DNA of 64,000 nt from Alopecurus myosuroides (lineage: Eukaryota > Streptophyta > Magnoliopsida > Poales > Poaceae). This document shows, in pieces, positions 33,319 to 45,540 of the stretch (positions within the stretch are counted from its first letter, which is position 1; each line of letters starts with the position of its first letter). The position numbers and the translations under genes were made by a program. The stretch is from positions 582,519,158-582,583,157 of the forward strand of contig CM054057.1 of assembly GCA_028641055.1 (NCBI GenBank). The letters are read 5' to 3'. A model generated the notes under the pieces. It made no database searches. It had not been told where the DNA came from and saw only the letters and a program-made list of their open reading frames with translations.

Positions 33319-36300
33319 TTATAACGTGGGTCTCAAGCCCATCTCCCTCGATGCGTTATCTATCATATTCCGTGATAAACCCTTTGTGAAGGGATCTGCC
33401 AAGTTCATACATGTTTGCATATAATCCAACGCAATAACTCTGGAGTTTTTCAATTTCCTGACAGATTTTAATCTCCTCTTCACATGTCTTGATGACTTTG
33501 CATTATCCTTAGAGCTGTTCACCTTGATGATCACAGTTTGATTATCACAGTTCATTAGGATTGCGGGTATTGGTTTTTCAACCATAGACAAGTCCATCAA
33601 GAGGTCACGAAGCCACTCTGCTTCAACAGTGGCTGTGTCTAATGCTGCGAGTTCTGCTTCCATAGTTGACCTCGTTAAGATGGTCTGCTTGCAAGACTTC
33701 CAGGAAACAGCGCCATCACCAAGTGTAAAAACATAACCACTAGTGGCCTTAAGCTCATCAGCATCAGATATCCAATTAGAGTCACTATATCCTTCCAGAA
33801 CCCTCGGGTTTCCGGTATAGTGAATTCCATAGCTCGCAGTGCCTTTTAAATAGCGCATAACTCTCTCAAGCGCACGCCAATGATCATCTCCCGGATTGGA
33901 AACAAACCGGCTCAATTTGCTCACAGCAAAAGAGATGTCAGGCCTCGTGGCACTCGCCAAATACATGAGCGAGCCTATAATCTGAGAATATCTCAGTTGA
34001 TCTCTAGTAATCCGTTGATTCTTTCGAAGCAACAAACTAGCATCATATGGAGTTGAAGAAGACTTGCAGTCACTATACCCGAAGCGACTCAAGACCTTTT
34101 CCACATAGTGAGATTGAAGCAGTGTGATCCCACCATTATCATCTCTCAACAGCTTGATGTTCAAGATAACATCAGCTACTCCTAGATCCTTCATCTCAAA
34201 ACAGCGAGATAAGAAATCCTTAACTTCCTTGATTAAATCAAGATTGGTCCCAAAGATCAATATGTCATCAACGTATAGACATAGAATAACTCCCTCGCCC
34301 CCACCATGGCGATAGTACACACATTTATCATCTTTGTTTACAACAAAGCTTTCAGCAGTCAAAGTCCTTTCGAACTTTTCATGCCATTGCTTAGGTGCTT
34401 GCTTGAGGCCGTATAATGACTTCAATAACTTGCACACCTTGTCTTCCTGACCGGGTACTACGAAACCATCTGGCTGCTCCATATAAATTTCCTCGTCCAA
34501 CTCTCCATTAAGGAAAGCCGTCTTAACGTCCATTTGATGAACGAGAAGACCGTGCGAGGCAGCCAGTGAGAGTAGCACACGAATAGTGGTCAGTCTAGCC
34601 ACAGGTGAGTAAGTATCAAAGAAGTCTTCACCTTCTTTTTGGGTATAACCCTTGGCCACAAGCCGTGCCTTGTACTTTTCAATTGTACCATCAGGCCTAA
34701 GCTTTTTCTTGAACACCCACTTACATCCCACAGGTTTACACCCATAAGGACGATTAGTGATTTCCCAGGTTACGTTAGCTAAGATAGAATCCATCTCGCA
34801 ACGGACAGCCTCCTTCCAGTAGTCAGCATCAAGAGACACATAGGCTTCTGAAATAGTCCTGGGTGTGTCATCCACGAGGTACACAATGAAATCATTACCA
34901 AAGGACTTTGCAGTCCTCTGTCTCTTGCTCCTTACAGGAACTTCATTGTCATCCTCCTCGGGATTCTCAACGTGTTCTATCGAAATGGTGGATTCAGGAA
35001 TCTCAGCTAATTCCTGACTAGATGAAACAGGTTTCTCCTGATTTGATGAGCTAGACATATCCTTCATAGGAAATATGTTTTCAAAGAAAGTCGCATCATT
35101 CGACTCCATAATCGTACCAACATGCATGTCGGATACCTCAGATTTTACTATCAAGAATCTATAACCAATGCTATTAAAAGCATAGCCCAGAAGAACACAA
35201 TCTACGGTCCTTGGTCCAAGCTTGCGCTTCTTGGGAATTGGTATATTGACTTTCGCGAAACAACCCCAAGTACGTAGGTAGGAGAGTTTTAACCTTTTCC
35301 TTTCCCATTCCTCAAATGGAGTAATGGTTTTATTCTTTGTGGGAACTCGGTTTAGGACATGACACGCAGTCATTAGCGCCTCCCCCCACCATGCCTTGGA
35401 GAGACCCGAAGTGTCTAACATGGCGTTAACCAAATCAGACAACGTTCGGTTCTTTCTTTCAGCCACCCCATTTGACTGAGGTGAGTAGGGAGGCGTCCTC
35501 TCATGAATAATACCGTGTTCAGCACAAAAAGAATTAAACTCGTTGGAAAAATACTCTCCACCACGATCAGACCTAAGCCGTTTAATTTTACGATCAAGTT
35601 GGTTCTCAGCTTCAGCCTTATAGTTCTTGAAATAAGTTAAAGCTTCATCTTTAGATTTCAGAAGATACACATAACAATATCTGGTGGAGTCATCAATAAG
35701 TGTCATGAAATATTTCTTTCCACCTTTTGTCAATACGCCATTCATCTCACAAAGATCAGAATGTATAAGTTCTAGTGGTGCCAAGTCTCTCGCCTCCGCA
35801 GTCTTATGAGACTTGCGAGGTTTCTTAGCTTGAACACACACTTGACATTTGGAACCTTTAATCGTACTGAATTTCGGAATTAAACTCATATTTGCTAACC
35901 GCGTCATGCAACCAAAATTAATATGACAAAGTCGTGAATGCCAAACATCACAATCATTATCGTGGCAAACATTATTAATAACTTTGGTGCATATATCTGA
36001 CAAGGATAAGCGGAACAAGCCTCCGCACTCATAGCCTTTACCAATAAATTGTCCATACTTGGAAATTACAACTTTATTGGACTCGAAAACCAACTTAAAA
36101 CCATCTCGACATAAACGTGAGCCGCTGACGAGATTTTTATTGATGGAGGGCACATGATGAACGTTCTTCAGTCGCATGACCTTCTCTGAAGTAAACTTCA
36201 GATCGACCGTACCAACACCACGAACAGTAGCATGTGACCCGTTCCCCATCAGCACGGGGAAAGTCAATGTGATCTGATAAGAAGAGAACATGGAAGCATC

Positions 36301-36456
36301 AGCACAAACATGTACATTGGCACCTGTGTCAATTAACCATTCAGGTGAATGACAAACTGAAAGAATAGTAGGAACTGTACCGTACCCAGTATCCTTCATC
36401 ACAGTGTCACCAATGACAATGTTAGCGGTCTTGCCGCTGTTCTCTTGCTGCTGCAA
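33319..36456 (-). CDS. copia Pol polyprotein (protease, integrase, RT, RNase H), open frame
   Basis: 1045 residues without a stop. Domains: aspartic protease ([14 protein letters not shown] at 43-45), pre-integrase zinc-binding region ([12 protein letters not shown]), integrase with catalytic Asp234, Asp297 and Glu333 ([21 protein letters not shown]-x62-D-x35-E), reverse transcriptase ([30 protein letters not shown] at 728-731) and RNase H ([19 protein letters not shown]). All catalytic residues inspected are present. The protein would process itself, copy the element RNA and insert the DNA. The listed Met is only the first in frame. The frame extends upstream through [12 protein letters not shown], the end of a zinc knuckle, so in an intact copy it would be continuous with gag. 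This is the best-preserved long gene in the window. Confidence 0.95.
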   Translation of the reverse strand: MQQQENSGKTANIVIGDTVMKDTGYGTVPTILSVCHSPEWLIDTGANVHVCADASMFSSYQITLTFPVLMGNGSHATVRGVGTVDLKFTSEKVMRLKNVHHVPSINKNLVSGSRLCRDGFKLVFESNKVVISKYGQFIGKGYECGGLFRLSLSDICTKVINNVCHDNDCDVWHSRLCHINFGCMTRLANMSLIPKFSTIKGSKCQVCVQAKKPRKSHKTAEARDLAPLELIHSDLCEMNGVLTKGGKKYFMTLIDDSTRYCYVYLLKSKDEALTYFKNYKAEAENQLDRKIKRLRSDRGGEYFSNEFNSFCAEHGIIHERTPPYSPQSNGVAERKNRTLSDLVNAMLDTSGLSKAWWGEALMTACHVLNRVPTKNKTITPFEEWERKRLKLSYLRTWGCFAKVNIPIPKKRKLGPRTVDCVLLGYAFNSIGYRFLIVKSEVSDMHVGTIMESNDATFFENIFPMKDMSSSSNQEKPVSSSQELAEIPESTISIEHVENPEEDDNEVPVRSKRQRTAKSFGNDFIVYLVDDTPRTISEAYVSLDADYWKEAVRCEMDSILANVTWEITNRPYGCKPVGCKWVFKKKLRPDGTIEKYKARLVAKGYTQKEGEDFFDTYSPVARLTTIRVLLSLAASHGLLVHQMDVKTAFLNGELDEEIYMEQPDGFVVPGQEDKVCKLLKSLYGLKQAPKQWHEKFERTLTAESFVVNKDDKCVYYRHGGGEGVILCLYVDDILIFGTNLDLIKEVKDFLSRCFEMKDLGVADVILNIKLLRDDNGGITLLQSHYVEKVLSRFGYSDCKSSSTPYDASLLLRKNQRITRDQLRYSQIIGSLMYLASATRPDISFAVSKLSRFVSNPGDDHWRALERVMRYLKGTASYGIHYTGNPRVLEGYSDSNWISDADELKATSGYVFTLGDGAVSWKSCKQTILTRSTMEAELAALDTATVEAEWLRDLLMDLSMVEKPIPAILMNCDNQTVIIKVNSSKDNAKSSRHVKRRLKSVRKLKNSRVIALDYMQTCMNLADPFTKGLSRNMIDNASREMGLRPTL

Positions 36457-36491
36457 CTCATATCGCTTAGGGCACTTTGGAGCCCAATGGG

Positions 36492-37391
36492 TCAGGTAGA
36501 GTGCGATGGCTTAAACCTGCCATCGGGTTTGCCTTTACCCTCGGATTTCTTCTTGTTATATTTAGGCTTGTTGGGCGGGTAGTGTTTCTTCTGTACCACA
36601 TGAGCAGAAGAACCTACCTCAGCAACCCGAGCACGTGTATCCTTTGCTCTCGCATTCTCTTCCACATCAAGAGATCCGATGAGGTCCGTAACGGAAAACT
36701 CCTGTCTCTTGTGTTTCAGAGAAGTAACAAAGGTGCTCCACGAAGATGGGAGCTTGGCAATAATGCCTCCGGCCACAAACTTGTCCGGTAACATACACTT
36801 AAAGTGCTCAAGTTCTTTAGCAAGTGACTGTATCTCATGAGCCTGTTGAACAACAGAGCGCTCATCAGTCATCCTGTAGTCATAGAATTGCTCCACGACG
36901 TACAGCTCGCTGCCAGCATCCGAGGCCCCAAATTTGGCCTCGAGTGCAGCCCACATATCCTTGCCGTTATCAAACGACATATACGGATCCATAATGGAAT
37001 CATCAATTATACCGAGGAGGGCACTTTTAAACATAGTGTCCATATTCTCAAAGGCTTCCGGTTGTGCTGGATTGAGATCGCCCTCAGGCTTGCCCTTAGT
37101 GGCCGCATAGCAGCACAAGGTTTGAAACCATAGCACTGCTCTCGTGCGCCACCTCTTATAGTCCACACCCTTGAAAGGGATTGGCCTTATCGCTGCAATG
37201 ACAGACGGTGCAGGTGCAAGAAATTGCCTATAATCAGGTTTTTGGATTGTTGAATATATAAGCAATTTAGCACATGATTTAATTCGAAAACTATCAGATA
37301 AATTGTGACCGTAGCAAATATAGTAACCATGCAAATATCTAGATCTAATACAGTAGACAGACTGAAACAATCTATTGCAAGAACTAGACAT
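36492..37391 (-). pseudogene. copia Gag, truncated at the zinc knuckle
   Basis: Frame of up to 299 residues. The recognisable part starts near FLAPAPSVIAAIRPIPFKGVDYKRW and contains a copia gag domain (MWAALEAKFGASDAGSELYVVEQFYDYRM, SLAKELEHFKCMLPDKFVAGGIIAKLP, each a family hallmark), then a basic tail (PPNKPKYNKKKSEGKGK). It stops at SHST followed by TGA. The next codons of a CCHC knuckle (HWAPKCP) are found in the pol frame. The first two cysteines are absent, suggesting a small deletion that both removed them and shifted the frame. The upstream ~60 residues are probably leader sequence, so the true start is likely nearer 37200. Gag forms the particle; without a knuckle RNA packaging would fail. 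Confidence 0.85.
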
Positions 37392-37438
37392 AAGAATTCC
37401 AGTAATATCTCATACAGGTGGAATAGAGATACGTACGA

Positions 37439-38080
37439 TGCAGCGGTAGCGGCACTACCGTTGTTGTTGTCCACGACGGCCATGTCATCGATGAAGAGGT
37501 TGCCGAGGTCGGGGAAGAAATCGTCGTTGGGGAAGTAGTCGCCGTCAGCAGTCGCGCGAGTGCGCTCCCCAAAAACCTGATCGCCCCTCTCCCGTACAGG
37601 ATCACAAGAGGCGGGGTTCCGGAGGCCTGCTGTCGCCACTAGCGGTGCACGCCGGAAGGAGGGATGGAGTTCACGATCCAGAAAGGAAACGGAAACAATT
37701 AAGGAATTAACACGTCCGTTAATTACCAAGTTAATGACTCATTATGTTTTTCCAAACGATAAAATAAACGCTCTCGGCTCATTCCCGCAACCCGCGGCGC
37801 GGCGCGTCGTGACGAGGCGAGGCGAGGCGAGGCGAGGCGAGGCGTGGCGAGGCGGGCGGCGGAGGAGGAGCGCGCGTGTGGCACACCTCTCCTCTTGCCT
37901 TGCCAACTCATACATGAGCTAAAATGGCTCACCTTATAAAGTGGTTCCATTCTCTCCAAACTAGCAGTATGGGACTAAACTTTAGTCCCACTCACTCCGC
38001 TCATTATTCATGAATGGGCCATGACAATTTCAGGATTTATTGGCTTAGTTGGGCCACACTGCAACCCATAAATTCCAACA
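37439..38080 (-). repeat. 5' LTR of the copia element
   Basis: 642 bases, matching 32000-32761 but lacking the part equivalent to 32233-32366. It has an expanded GGCGA run near 37815-37850. Ends GCTGCA on the minus strand. Confidence 0.85.
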
Positions 38081-39749
38081 GACACCATACAATTCTTTTA
38101 TGTAGCAACCAAATTAAATTATTATCCTACATGTATAAGTAAGCACACAGACTTCCCTTAAGTCTACATCAAACATCCCATAGTGTGAAGTCTTCATGGT
38201 ATTTGTTTAAGTCTTTGCAGTATTTGTTTGCGTCTACCCCAAACAAATCCAGATTTTTCCACTAACACTATAGGCATCTCAAGCGAATGCTTGTCGTCCA
38301 AGCCCGGCAGCCGCCCAGATTCGTCATGTGCTGACTCCGCCACTGTGCAACCGATCAACCTGCACTAACACGGAGATGTACCATGAAGGAAAATATAAAT
38401 AACCGCTACATGTGTAAGTACATAAGTTTATTTTCTAAAGAGAAGAAGATAATTAAGAAGTGTCAGTAAGATAGATGGGCGCCTGACCTCAGTGCGGTGC
38501 CATCAAGATTTACAATTTCAGAAGGATGGACGAACAAAGAAAAACATGATATAAATTGATAATACATTGCTATCTATTTCAGAAGAGAAACTATTTGTGC
38601 CCATCAATTACGTATATGCGTTGGCAAGGATGAAATTTCAGTCTTCTATACCATCCACTGATATTGATATGAATTTAGTCTCACAATTAGACGATTTGAG
38701 TCATGCACTAAGACAACCATTAAGAATAATATACTTCCAGAAAATAATGAACTCAATTGGTTCTGGGTTGAACCCCATCTCGCTGCCAGCTATCCCACAG
38801 AACCAAAACCCATATGTATTTTACCCATAATTGTAACTCAAAAATCAGATAAATGACAAATCTTAGTACTTTGTTGACAAACGTTGCATGATAATTTGGA
38901 ACATAGAGCCTTACAACGAAGGAATGCACAACCATTCACTAATCCTTTTATTTATTCAGGCGAAGTGGCGAAAATGTTAAATATTCAGCAACTGTGCCCA
39001 TCTTATGATGCCATTTGCCCCTCTTAGTTGAGTCCACTATGATGCATATCTCAGTGGTTATCACAAGTCTTACTTGAGTGATCATCGAACTTCATGTATT
39101 GATATTTTCATACTGTTTTTTTTTTACCCAAAAGAAAGAAATGCATACACAACAACTCTAACCTCTAAATCTCACCATAATAGAGGCTGTATAGGCATGG
39201 TCAGTAATCAAAACAAACTGGGTGCCTTAAGAAGCCCCGGAATTAAAATCATTTTCCTCGTGTACAGAGCTAGGAGCATCTCATGGTAACGAATAGATGA
39301 TTAGATTTAGTGCAAAAAACAGGAAAATACCACTTACTAAATATCTTACCATCACCCATATTTGATAATGGTAAAAAATTGCAAACTTTTGATACCCGGG
39401 TTCAACTTCTCTCTCAGGTCATCTTCCTGCAAGAACCACATGCGATTGATTTGTGTAAGAATTTTTCTGTCAACGGAAATTCTGTACAATGTGTATTAAT
39501 TAACATCCTATTCATGCACAACTAAAGCGAGCAAAACAACCAAGATTTCCTATTATCCAAACATATACACACACACCTCTCATCTTAAGTCTGAACTAAA
39601 CATCCCAATCAAGGTGCATAAAATTCATAGAATTCAATTACCTAGCTAGATAGCCTGATGATGTCAACAACCTCCCAATATCATAGAACATAATAGCATT
39701 ACGGAAATTCCTTTTAGTTTCAGCTGTGCATCATGAGCAAAAGAAAAAC
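38081..39749. other. Unassigned AT-rich DNA
   Basis: No long frame with a known motif, no tandem repeat and no LTR edges seen. It follows the copia target site, so it is the continuation of whatever held that element, possibly introns of the NOP-like gene or of a minus-strand gene. Confidence 0.3.
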
Positions 39750-40502
39750 ACAAGGCAATACCTTTTAATACTGAGCTCGTGCAGAAACGGAAAAAGGACA
39801 GGTTGTTTCATCTAGTAGAAGAACACCACTAAAGCACAAGAATCAATCCTTCACCCTCATAAAAAAATCAAGTTCATGTCATCAACACACGCCCTCAAAC
39901 CGCAGCCCTAGCCCCAATCCGCCGCCGTTGGAAGCCCTCAATCCATCGCACGACCATAGGCCCCAGGCGGCGCGCCGCGCACGCGCAGGACGAAAAGGAG
40001 ATGGGAGTTAATAGATGTGTGAGTAAGAGTGAGGCTGAGACGTGGCGACGGGGACACGCCGGGGCAAGGGTGGAGCGTCCAGCGTTGTACGGCGTGGCGC
40101 CAGGATGGAAGGATCTGCAAGGCTGTGACTGTGGGGGCGTGGGGGGCGTACATCGGTAGATGAGAAAGAGATGACCAAGGGCAGGACAGCTAAGGCTTCC
40201 TCCGGCCGTCGGTCGGACCTGCGACGTTTCCACACTGAACGATGATGGGAACCGATTCCACTGCTCGCGAAATCTGCACCCACGCAGAGAAGCCTACATG
40301 CCGGCGGTTAGATAAGCCCCAACGGAAACTCCATGCGGCGAAGCGGCATGTATTCCCGTGGGCCGCAGCCCGCGCAGGACTCGAACTAGGGGGAGGGGCA
40401 TGTGCCGGTCGCAGCGCGGTGGTGAGAGAATCGATTTGGAAGAAGGAATCTAGCCACAATTAATGGGATCGGTAATTATGGTGCGTTGTTATCGGATGCA
40501 TG

Positions 40503-40988
40503 CGAGGAGGGGATGAATCCTGGACCTGTCGGGTGAGGCTACCCGGTCCAAGGCACAAGACCTAAGCCCGAAGGGAGATGCCATAGACAGTTCTAGAAGG
40601 CCCAAACAATGCCCACCCGCAAGCCCTTGCGGGTAAGAAGGAAACTTGTAACCAACTTAAGGTTAGGGTTTGTATCCCCCCGGGTGCGGTTTGAGATCTG
40701 GCCACCTATATAAGGCCAGGAGAACCACCGGGAGGGGGACCAAGCAATACCGCACCACCAAAGCCTTGAGATTGAGATCTTACTCTCGACTCGAGCACCC
40801 CCCAATGTAACCGATCTATTGCTAATACAGATCGACAGAAGCAGGAGTAAGGTTTTTACCTCTACGAGGGCCCCGAACCTGGGTAAATCGTGCCCCCTAT
40901 TAGCCGACCATTGTCACCAGCGCCTACACGTTCTCCTAATCAAAACCCTATCGGTTCACCCGAGACTTGTTGAGATGCATATTCGACA
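40503..40988 (+). repeat. Tat-type LTR in duplication unit 1
   Basis: Preceded by GCATG (40498-40502). Starts CGAGGAGGGGATGAATCC and ends TTGAGATGCATATTCGACA. Same as 45049-45538 and 60162-60657. Confidence 0.88.
40709..40716 (+). promoter_or_regulatory. TATA-like element in Tat LTR (unit 1)
   Basis: CTATATAAGG context about 280 bases before the LTR end. Conserved in the other two LTR copies at about 45254 and 60373. Confidence 0.5.
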
Positions 40989-40989
40989 A

Positions 40990-43900
40990 TTGGCGCTGTT
41001 TGTGGGAACGGCGGGCGCTGGATCCACGGCATCTTCGGCCTCATCATCGCCAACCTTCAGCTGGAGCCCCGATCCGATCCGGGTCAATCATCATCGCGCC
41101 CCACTCGCCGGAATCGCGCCCGGTGTTCAGTGGATTGGAGAAAAGCGTCACCCTGACGTTCGGGAGCTTCCACTTCCACGCCAACAAAGCAGGAATCCTG
41201 CACTTCCCCGAGCAAACCGATCTCGAAGGATCGGACTCCGAATCGGTCTCGAGCCCGGAAACTCTCGACTCGCTGCCCAACTACGTTGGTTGCGACCTAG
41301 CAACCAGCGGCAGATCCGTCCGCCCCAGCACTCGCAACATCCACACCATCGCCGCAGAGGAGACTTCCCGGGTTAGAAAAACTCGTCAATCCACGCCTAG
41401 GACTCACGGGCCATATCTGGCTCAGGTCTGCATGGCACGATCGAACGATCCACCAAGAAACGGAAGAAAGCGCGACGGAACGAGAACTCATTAAAGTATC
41501 GCGAGAAGCCTGGGTCAAGGCAAAGACGGCCGTACACTCAGGCTAGCCGATTGAAGAAGGAGCCCCTCAGGAAGATCTAACCGCATACCACTACCATAGT
41601 GAAAGCGGCAGCGCTGATCAAAGAAGCTCGCAAGGATCTGGACGAGCGAAAAAAGCTGACAAACGAGTCAAGTCTACGTCGCGCGGCTATCTCCAAAACA
41701 TATTCAATAGGGAACAACCCCCGAAGAAAAGATACGTCTCGAAGACCGTGGCCATGGATGGCGAGTCTCTCAGCGGGGTCAGCAGAACACTTGAAACCTC
41801 CCTTATGCGCGTCAACGACGACGACAACGTACACCCGACGACTCCCGCCGCCGCAGTCCTGGCTGCAGCCACATACCTACAGGCGAACCAGCCAGGGGAG
41901 AACGACCCCCGCGCGGAGCAATACAGGCAAGTCTAGAAGGGGCTAGGCATGGCAGCCGCGAGACTCGCAGTCCAAGGCCACAAGAACGCGACTGCACAGG
42001 AGACGGAGAAAACCCCACGGAAAGACAAAGAAACACCCCGAAGACACAGGAGTACATCGTCCAGAAGGGAGAAGTCGCCTCGTTGCGCCCGAGGAAAACA
42101 GGCCCGGCGACGCGGTGATAGCCCGAGTAACAGCGACGATAGCCCGAGGGATCGAGATCGCACTCCGCCGCATCATAGCAGCCGTTCGCGACACCGCAGC
42201 AAGAAGCCGCGGAATGAGGTCGATCGCGACCATCCTGGATACAACGCGCGATCTGACATCGCGCAGAACAAAGTCAATAAGGCCCGAGCGGTCAGGAACC
42301 GCACACGTTCCCCATCCACCTCTTCTGACAAAGAGGCCTGCGGCGCATTGTGCTTTACTCGCGACATCCGCGAGGCACCAATGCCCAGGAGATTTAAGCT
42401 TACTACGGAGGTGCCAAAATACGACGGTTCGCTGGAGCCCAAATCCTGGCTGTCGGATTACCTCACGGCAGTAAAATGCAACGTGGGAACAAGACCACAG
42501 CTATGGAGTACCTTAACATGCATCTTGTAGGCGATGCGCGTAGCTGGCTCGAAGGAAGACCGAGGGCGTGCTACGGATCATGGGACGATCTAACCTTCGA
42601 CTTCCGTAAGAACTTCCAAGCAACATATAAACGACCCGCGTCCATCGAGGAGCTGCGAGCTTGCAGGCAGAAGAGCGGTGAGTCTAATTGCTAGTACATC
42701 CAGCGATGGACCACGCTCAAATATACGGCGGGAAACATATCGGAAGAGGTCGCAGTTGAAGCTTTCACCAAAGGAGCTCGATGAACCGCCTTCAGAGAAG
42801 AATTGGGGCGAGCCGCAACCAAAACCATCGGAGAGCTGATGGCTATAGCCGACAGATGGGCCAACGGTGAGGACTCGGTGCGCAATGAAAATGCATCTTC
42901 GCCAGCACCTAAGGACGACCGTCATGGTCGAAAGAAAAGGAGAAAGCATTACGATCACGACGATAGAGAAGAACTGGTGGCGGCAGAGTTTACGAGAAAT
43001 CGTGACAGCGGACATCATGGAAACCGCAAATAGAAGCCAAAGACAGAGGATAAAACTCCCGAGGAGGACCTTGACGGTTATTGCACGCTCAATCTATTTA
43101 CAGATAAGCGCACGGGCAAGACCAAGGCAACACACCTCCTCAAGGATTGCGAAAGTTTCTCGTCATCCACGAGGCCTTCTCGAAGAAAAACAGAGCTGCA
43201 GTCAATCAGGGCTACCCACAGCTCCCAGGAGGAGGACACCAGGGATTCCACCCGCCACAAGCCCTACCTCCACCAGGAAACCAAAATGCGGTGCTATCCG
43301 CGCTACCAGCGCCACCCGCCGCAAACCAGGGAGGCAACGGATACCCGAACCCAGCAGGACTCCTTGGAATGATACAGAAAGTCTGCCCATCCCGCAGGGC
43401 CCAGAAAACAAACACACGACAAGTAGTCATGGCAGTCCAAGCTCCACCGTCCAAACCCGAATACCTGAATATGGCTGACCAACCAATAACTTTCTCCAAA
43501 GAATACCATCCCTCACGAGTTTATCAGCCAGGACACGCCGCGCTCGTCATCCAGGCGCAAATAGGCAACTATGAACTCGCCCGAGTGTTCATGGACGGGG
43601 CCAGTGGGATCAACATCATTTACGCGGACACACTCCATAGGATGAACAAGAACCTGGACGGACTCGCGGAATCAGAGACATCCTTCCACGGGATAGTACT
43701 AGGAAAGGCAGTCCGACCACTCGGAACAATCAACTTGGAGGTGGTGCTCGGGAACCGAAGAAACTACAGACGAGAATTCCTCGACTTCGAAGTAGTCGAC
43801 TGGCCCTCACAGTACCACGCCATTCTCGGCCGAACAACATTCGCGAGATTCATGGCAGTACCTCACTACGCCTACCTAAAACTCAAACTTCCTGGGGAAT

Positions 43901-44160
43901 ACGGCACCATCACCATAGATGGCGACTTCCAAAAATCTGACAAGTGCGACATCGAGTTCAACGAGATCGCGAAATCTTTCGGGATGCAGGAGGAACTGGA
44001 AGAATTGGCAAAGACCACGGACCACTCCGTGATGCCTCTCACCAAAAAGAATGCTCCAGAACTCGAGTTCAGTGCAAACAGCGACACTCGAAAGCATCAA
44101 GTGCACCCGACGGAGCCCGCGAAGACGGCAATGGTGTCAACCACCCTCTCGCCCACATAG
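40990..44160 (+). pseudogene. Tat gag and protease, unit 1 (orphan duplicate)
   Basis: Begins after a TTGGCGCTGTTTGTGGG primer-binding-like site. Frames correspond to those of the main element: an N-terminal region, an Arg/Ser-rich stretch (41949-42300), a gag domain (PKYDGSLEPKSWLSDYL; LTFDFRKNFQATYKRPASIEELRAC) and a protease-like domain in a long intact frame (43147-44160; VFMDGASGINIIYADTL, then AILGRTTFARFM). Lesions include a frameshift near 42475, a stop after KSGESNC near 42692 and stops near 42781 and 43031. The copy is cut off by the duplication junction and has no pol or second LTR, so it is inert. Confidence 0.85.
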
Positions 44161-45048
44161 GAAGGCGCGCTCGTCGAACTCCTCCGTGAGTACTGGGAAA
44201 TCTTCGCCTGGCAGCCTTCAGTTATGCCAGGGATACACAGGGAGTTCGCCGAGCACTCACTCGAAGTTTTCAAAGACGCCAAACCTATCAAGCAAACAAG
44301 GCAATACCTTTTGATACTGAGCTCGTGCAGAAACGGAAAAAAGGACAGGTTGTTTCATCTAGTAGAAGAACACCACTAAAGCACAAGAATCAATCCTTCA
44401 CCCTCATAAAAAAATCAAGTTCATGTCATCAACACACGCCCTCAAACCGCAGCCCTGGCCCCAATCCGCCGCCGTTGGAAGCCCTCAATCCATCGCACGA
44501 CCATAGGCCCCAAGCGGCGCGCCGCGCACGCGCAGGACGAAAAGGAGATGGGAGTCAACAGATGTGCGAGTAGGAGTGAGACTGAGACGTGGCGACGGGG
44601 ACATGCCGGGGCAAGGGCGGAGCGTCCAGCGTTGTACGGCGTGGCGCCAGGATGGAAGGATCTGCAAGGCTGTGACTGTGGGGGCGTGGGGGCGTACATC
44701 GGTAGATGAGAAAGAGATGACCAAGGGCAGGACAATTAAGGCTTCCTTCGGCCGTCGGTCGGACCTGTGACGTTTCCATACGGAATGATGATGGGAACCG
44801 ATTCCACTGCTCGCAAAATCTGCACCCACGCAGAGAAGCCTAGATGCCGACAGTTAGATAAGCCCCAACGGAAACTCCATGCGGAGAAGCGGCATGTATT
44901 CCCGTGGGTCGCAGCCCGCGCAGGACTCGAACTAGGGGGAGGGGCATGTGCCGGTCGCAGCGCGGTGGTGAGAGAATCGATTTGGAAGAAGGAATCTAGC
45001 CACAATTAATGGGATCGGTAATTATGGTGCGTTGTTATTGGATGCATG

Positions 45049-45538
45049 CGAGGAGGGGATGAATCCTGGACCTGTCGGGTGCGGCTACCCGGTCCAAGGC
45101 ACAAGACCTAAGCCCGAAGGGAGATGCCATAGACAGTTCTAGAAGGCCCAAACAAGGCCCACCCGCAAGCCCTTGCGGGTCAAGAAAGGAAAATTGTAAC
45201 CAACTTAAGGTTAGGGTCTGTATCCCCCCGGGTGCGGTTTGAGACCTGGCCACCTATATAAGGGCAGGAGAATCACCGGGAGGGGGACCAAGCAATACCG
45301 CACCACCAAAGCCTTGAGATTGAGATCTTACTCTCGACTTGAGCACCCTCCATTGTAACCGATCTATTGCTAATACAGATCGACAGAAGCAGGAGTAAGG
45401 TTTTTACCTCTACGAGGGCCCCAAACCTTGGTAAATCGTGCCCCCTGTTAGCCGACCATTGTCACTAGCGCCTACACGTTGTCCTAATCAAAACCCTATC
45501 GGTTCACCCGGGGGACTTGTTGAGATGCATATTCGACA
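45049..45538 (+). repeat. 5' LTR of the Tat element
   Basis: Starts CGAGGAGGGG directly after GCATG, whereas the 3' LTR starts TGACGAGAGG, so the first bases have changed or are shared with the target copy. Ends ATTCGACA, followed by the primer-binding-like site. TATA-like TATATAA at about 45254. Confidence 0.88.
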
Positions 45539-45540
45539 AT

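Larger units (their letters stand above)
32000..38080 (-). mobile_element. Ty1/copia retrotransposon, nearly complete
   Basis: Minus strand: 5' LTR 37439-38080, gag 36492-37391, pol 33319-36456, 3' untranslated DNA 32762-33318, polypurine tract (TTGTGGGGGAT), 3' LTR 32000-32761. The domain order protease-integrase-RT-RNase H marks copia. The flank after the right LTR is GACAC; on the left GACAC occurs at 31988-31992 and GACA at 32001-32004, so the left junction is slightly altered. The LTRs differ by a 134-bp deletion and a GGCGA repeat expansion. Confidence 0.9.
39750..44295 (+). repeat. Tandem duplication, unit 1
   Basis: Runs from ACAAGGCAATACCTTTT to ATCAAGCAA, period 4546. It includes 750 bases of non-element flank (39750-40502), a Tat-type LTR (40503-40988) and gag-protease DNA (to 44295). 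The flank has minus-strand frames (for example ending RRRIGARAAV) repeated in unit 2, but no recognised family. Unit 2 follows directly with a few percent divergence. The break point lies in the pol-proximal region, where unit 2 flank replaces element sequence. Confidence 0.93.

Noticed and set aside
39895..40283. Minus-strand frames in the flank before the Tat LTR, repeated at 44442-44829
   Set aside because: They could be a host exon, but no motif, splice pattern or family was recognised, so no coding feature is claimed.
43202..43509. Overlapping minus-strand frames opposite the Tat gag, repeated at 47753-48060
   Set aside because: They are shadows of the Pro/Gln-rich sense frame; repetition reflects the 4.55-kb duplication.
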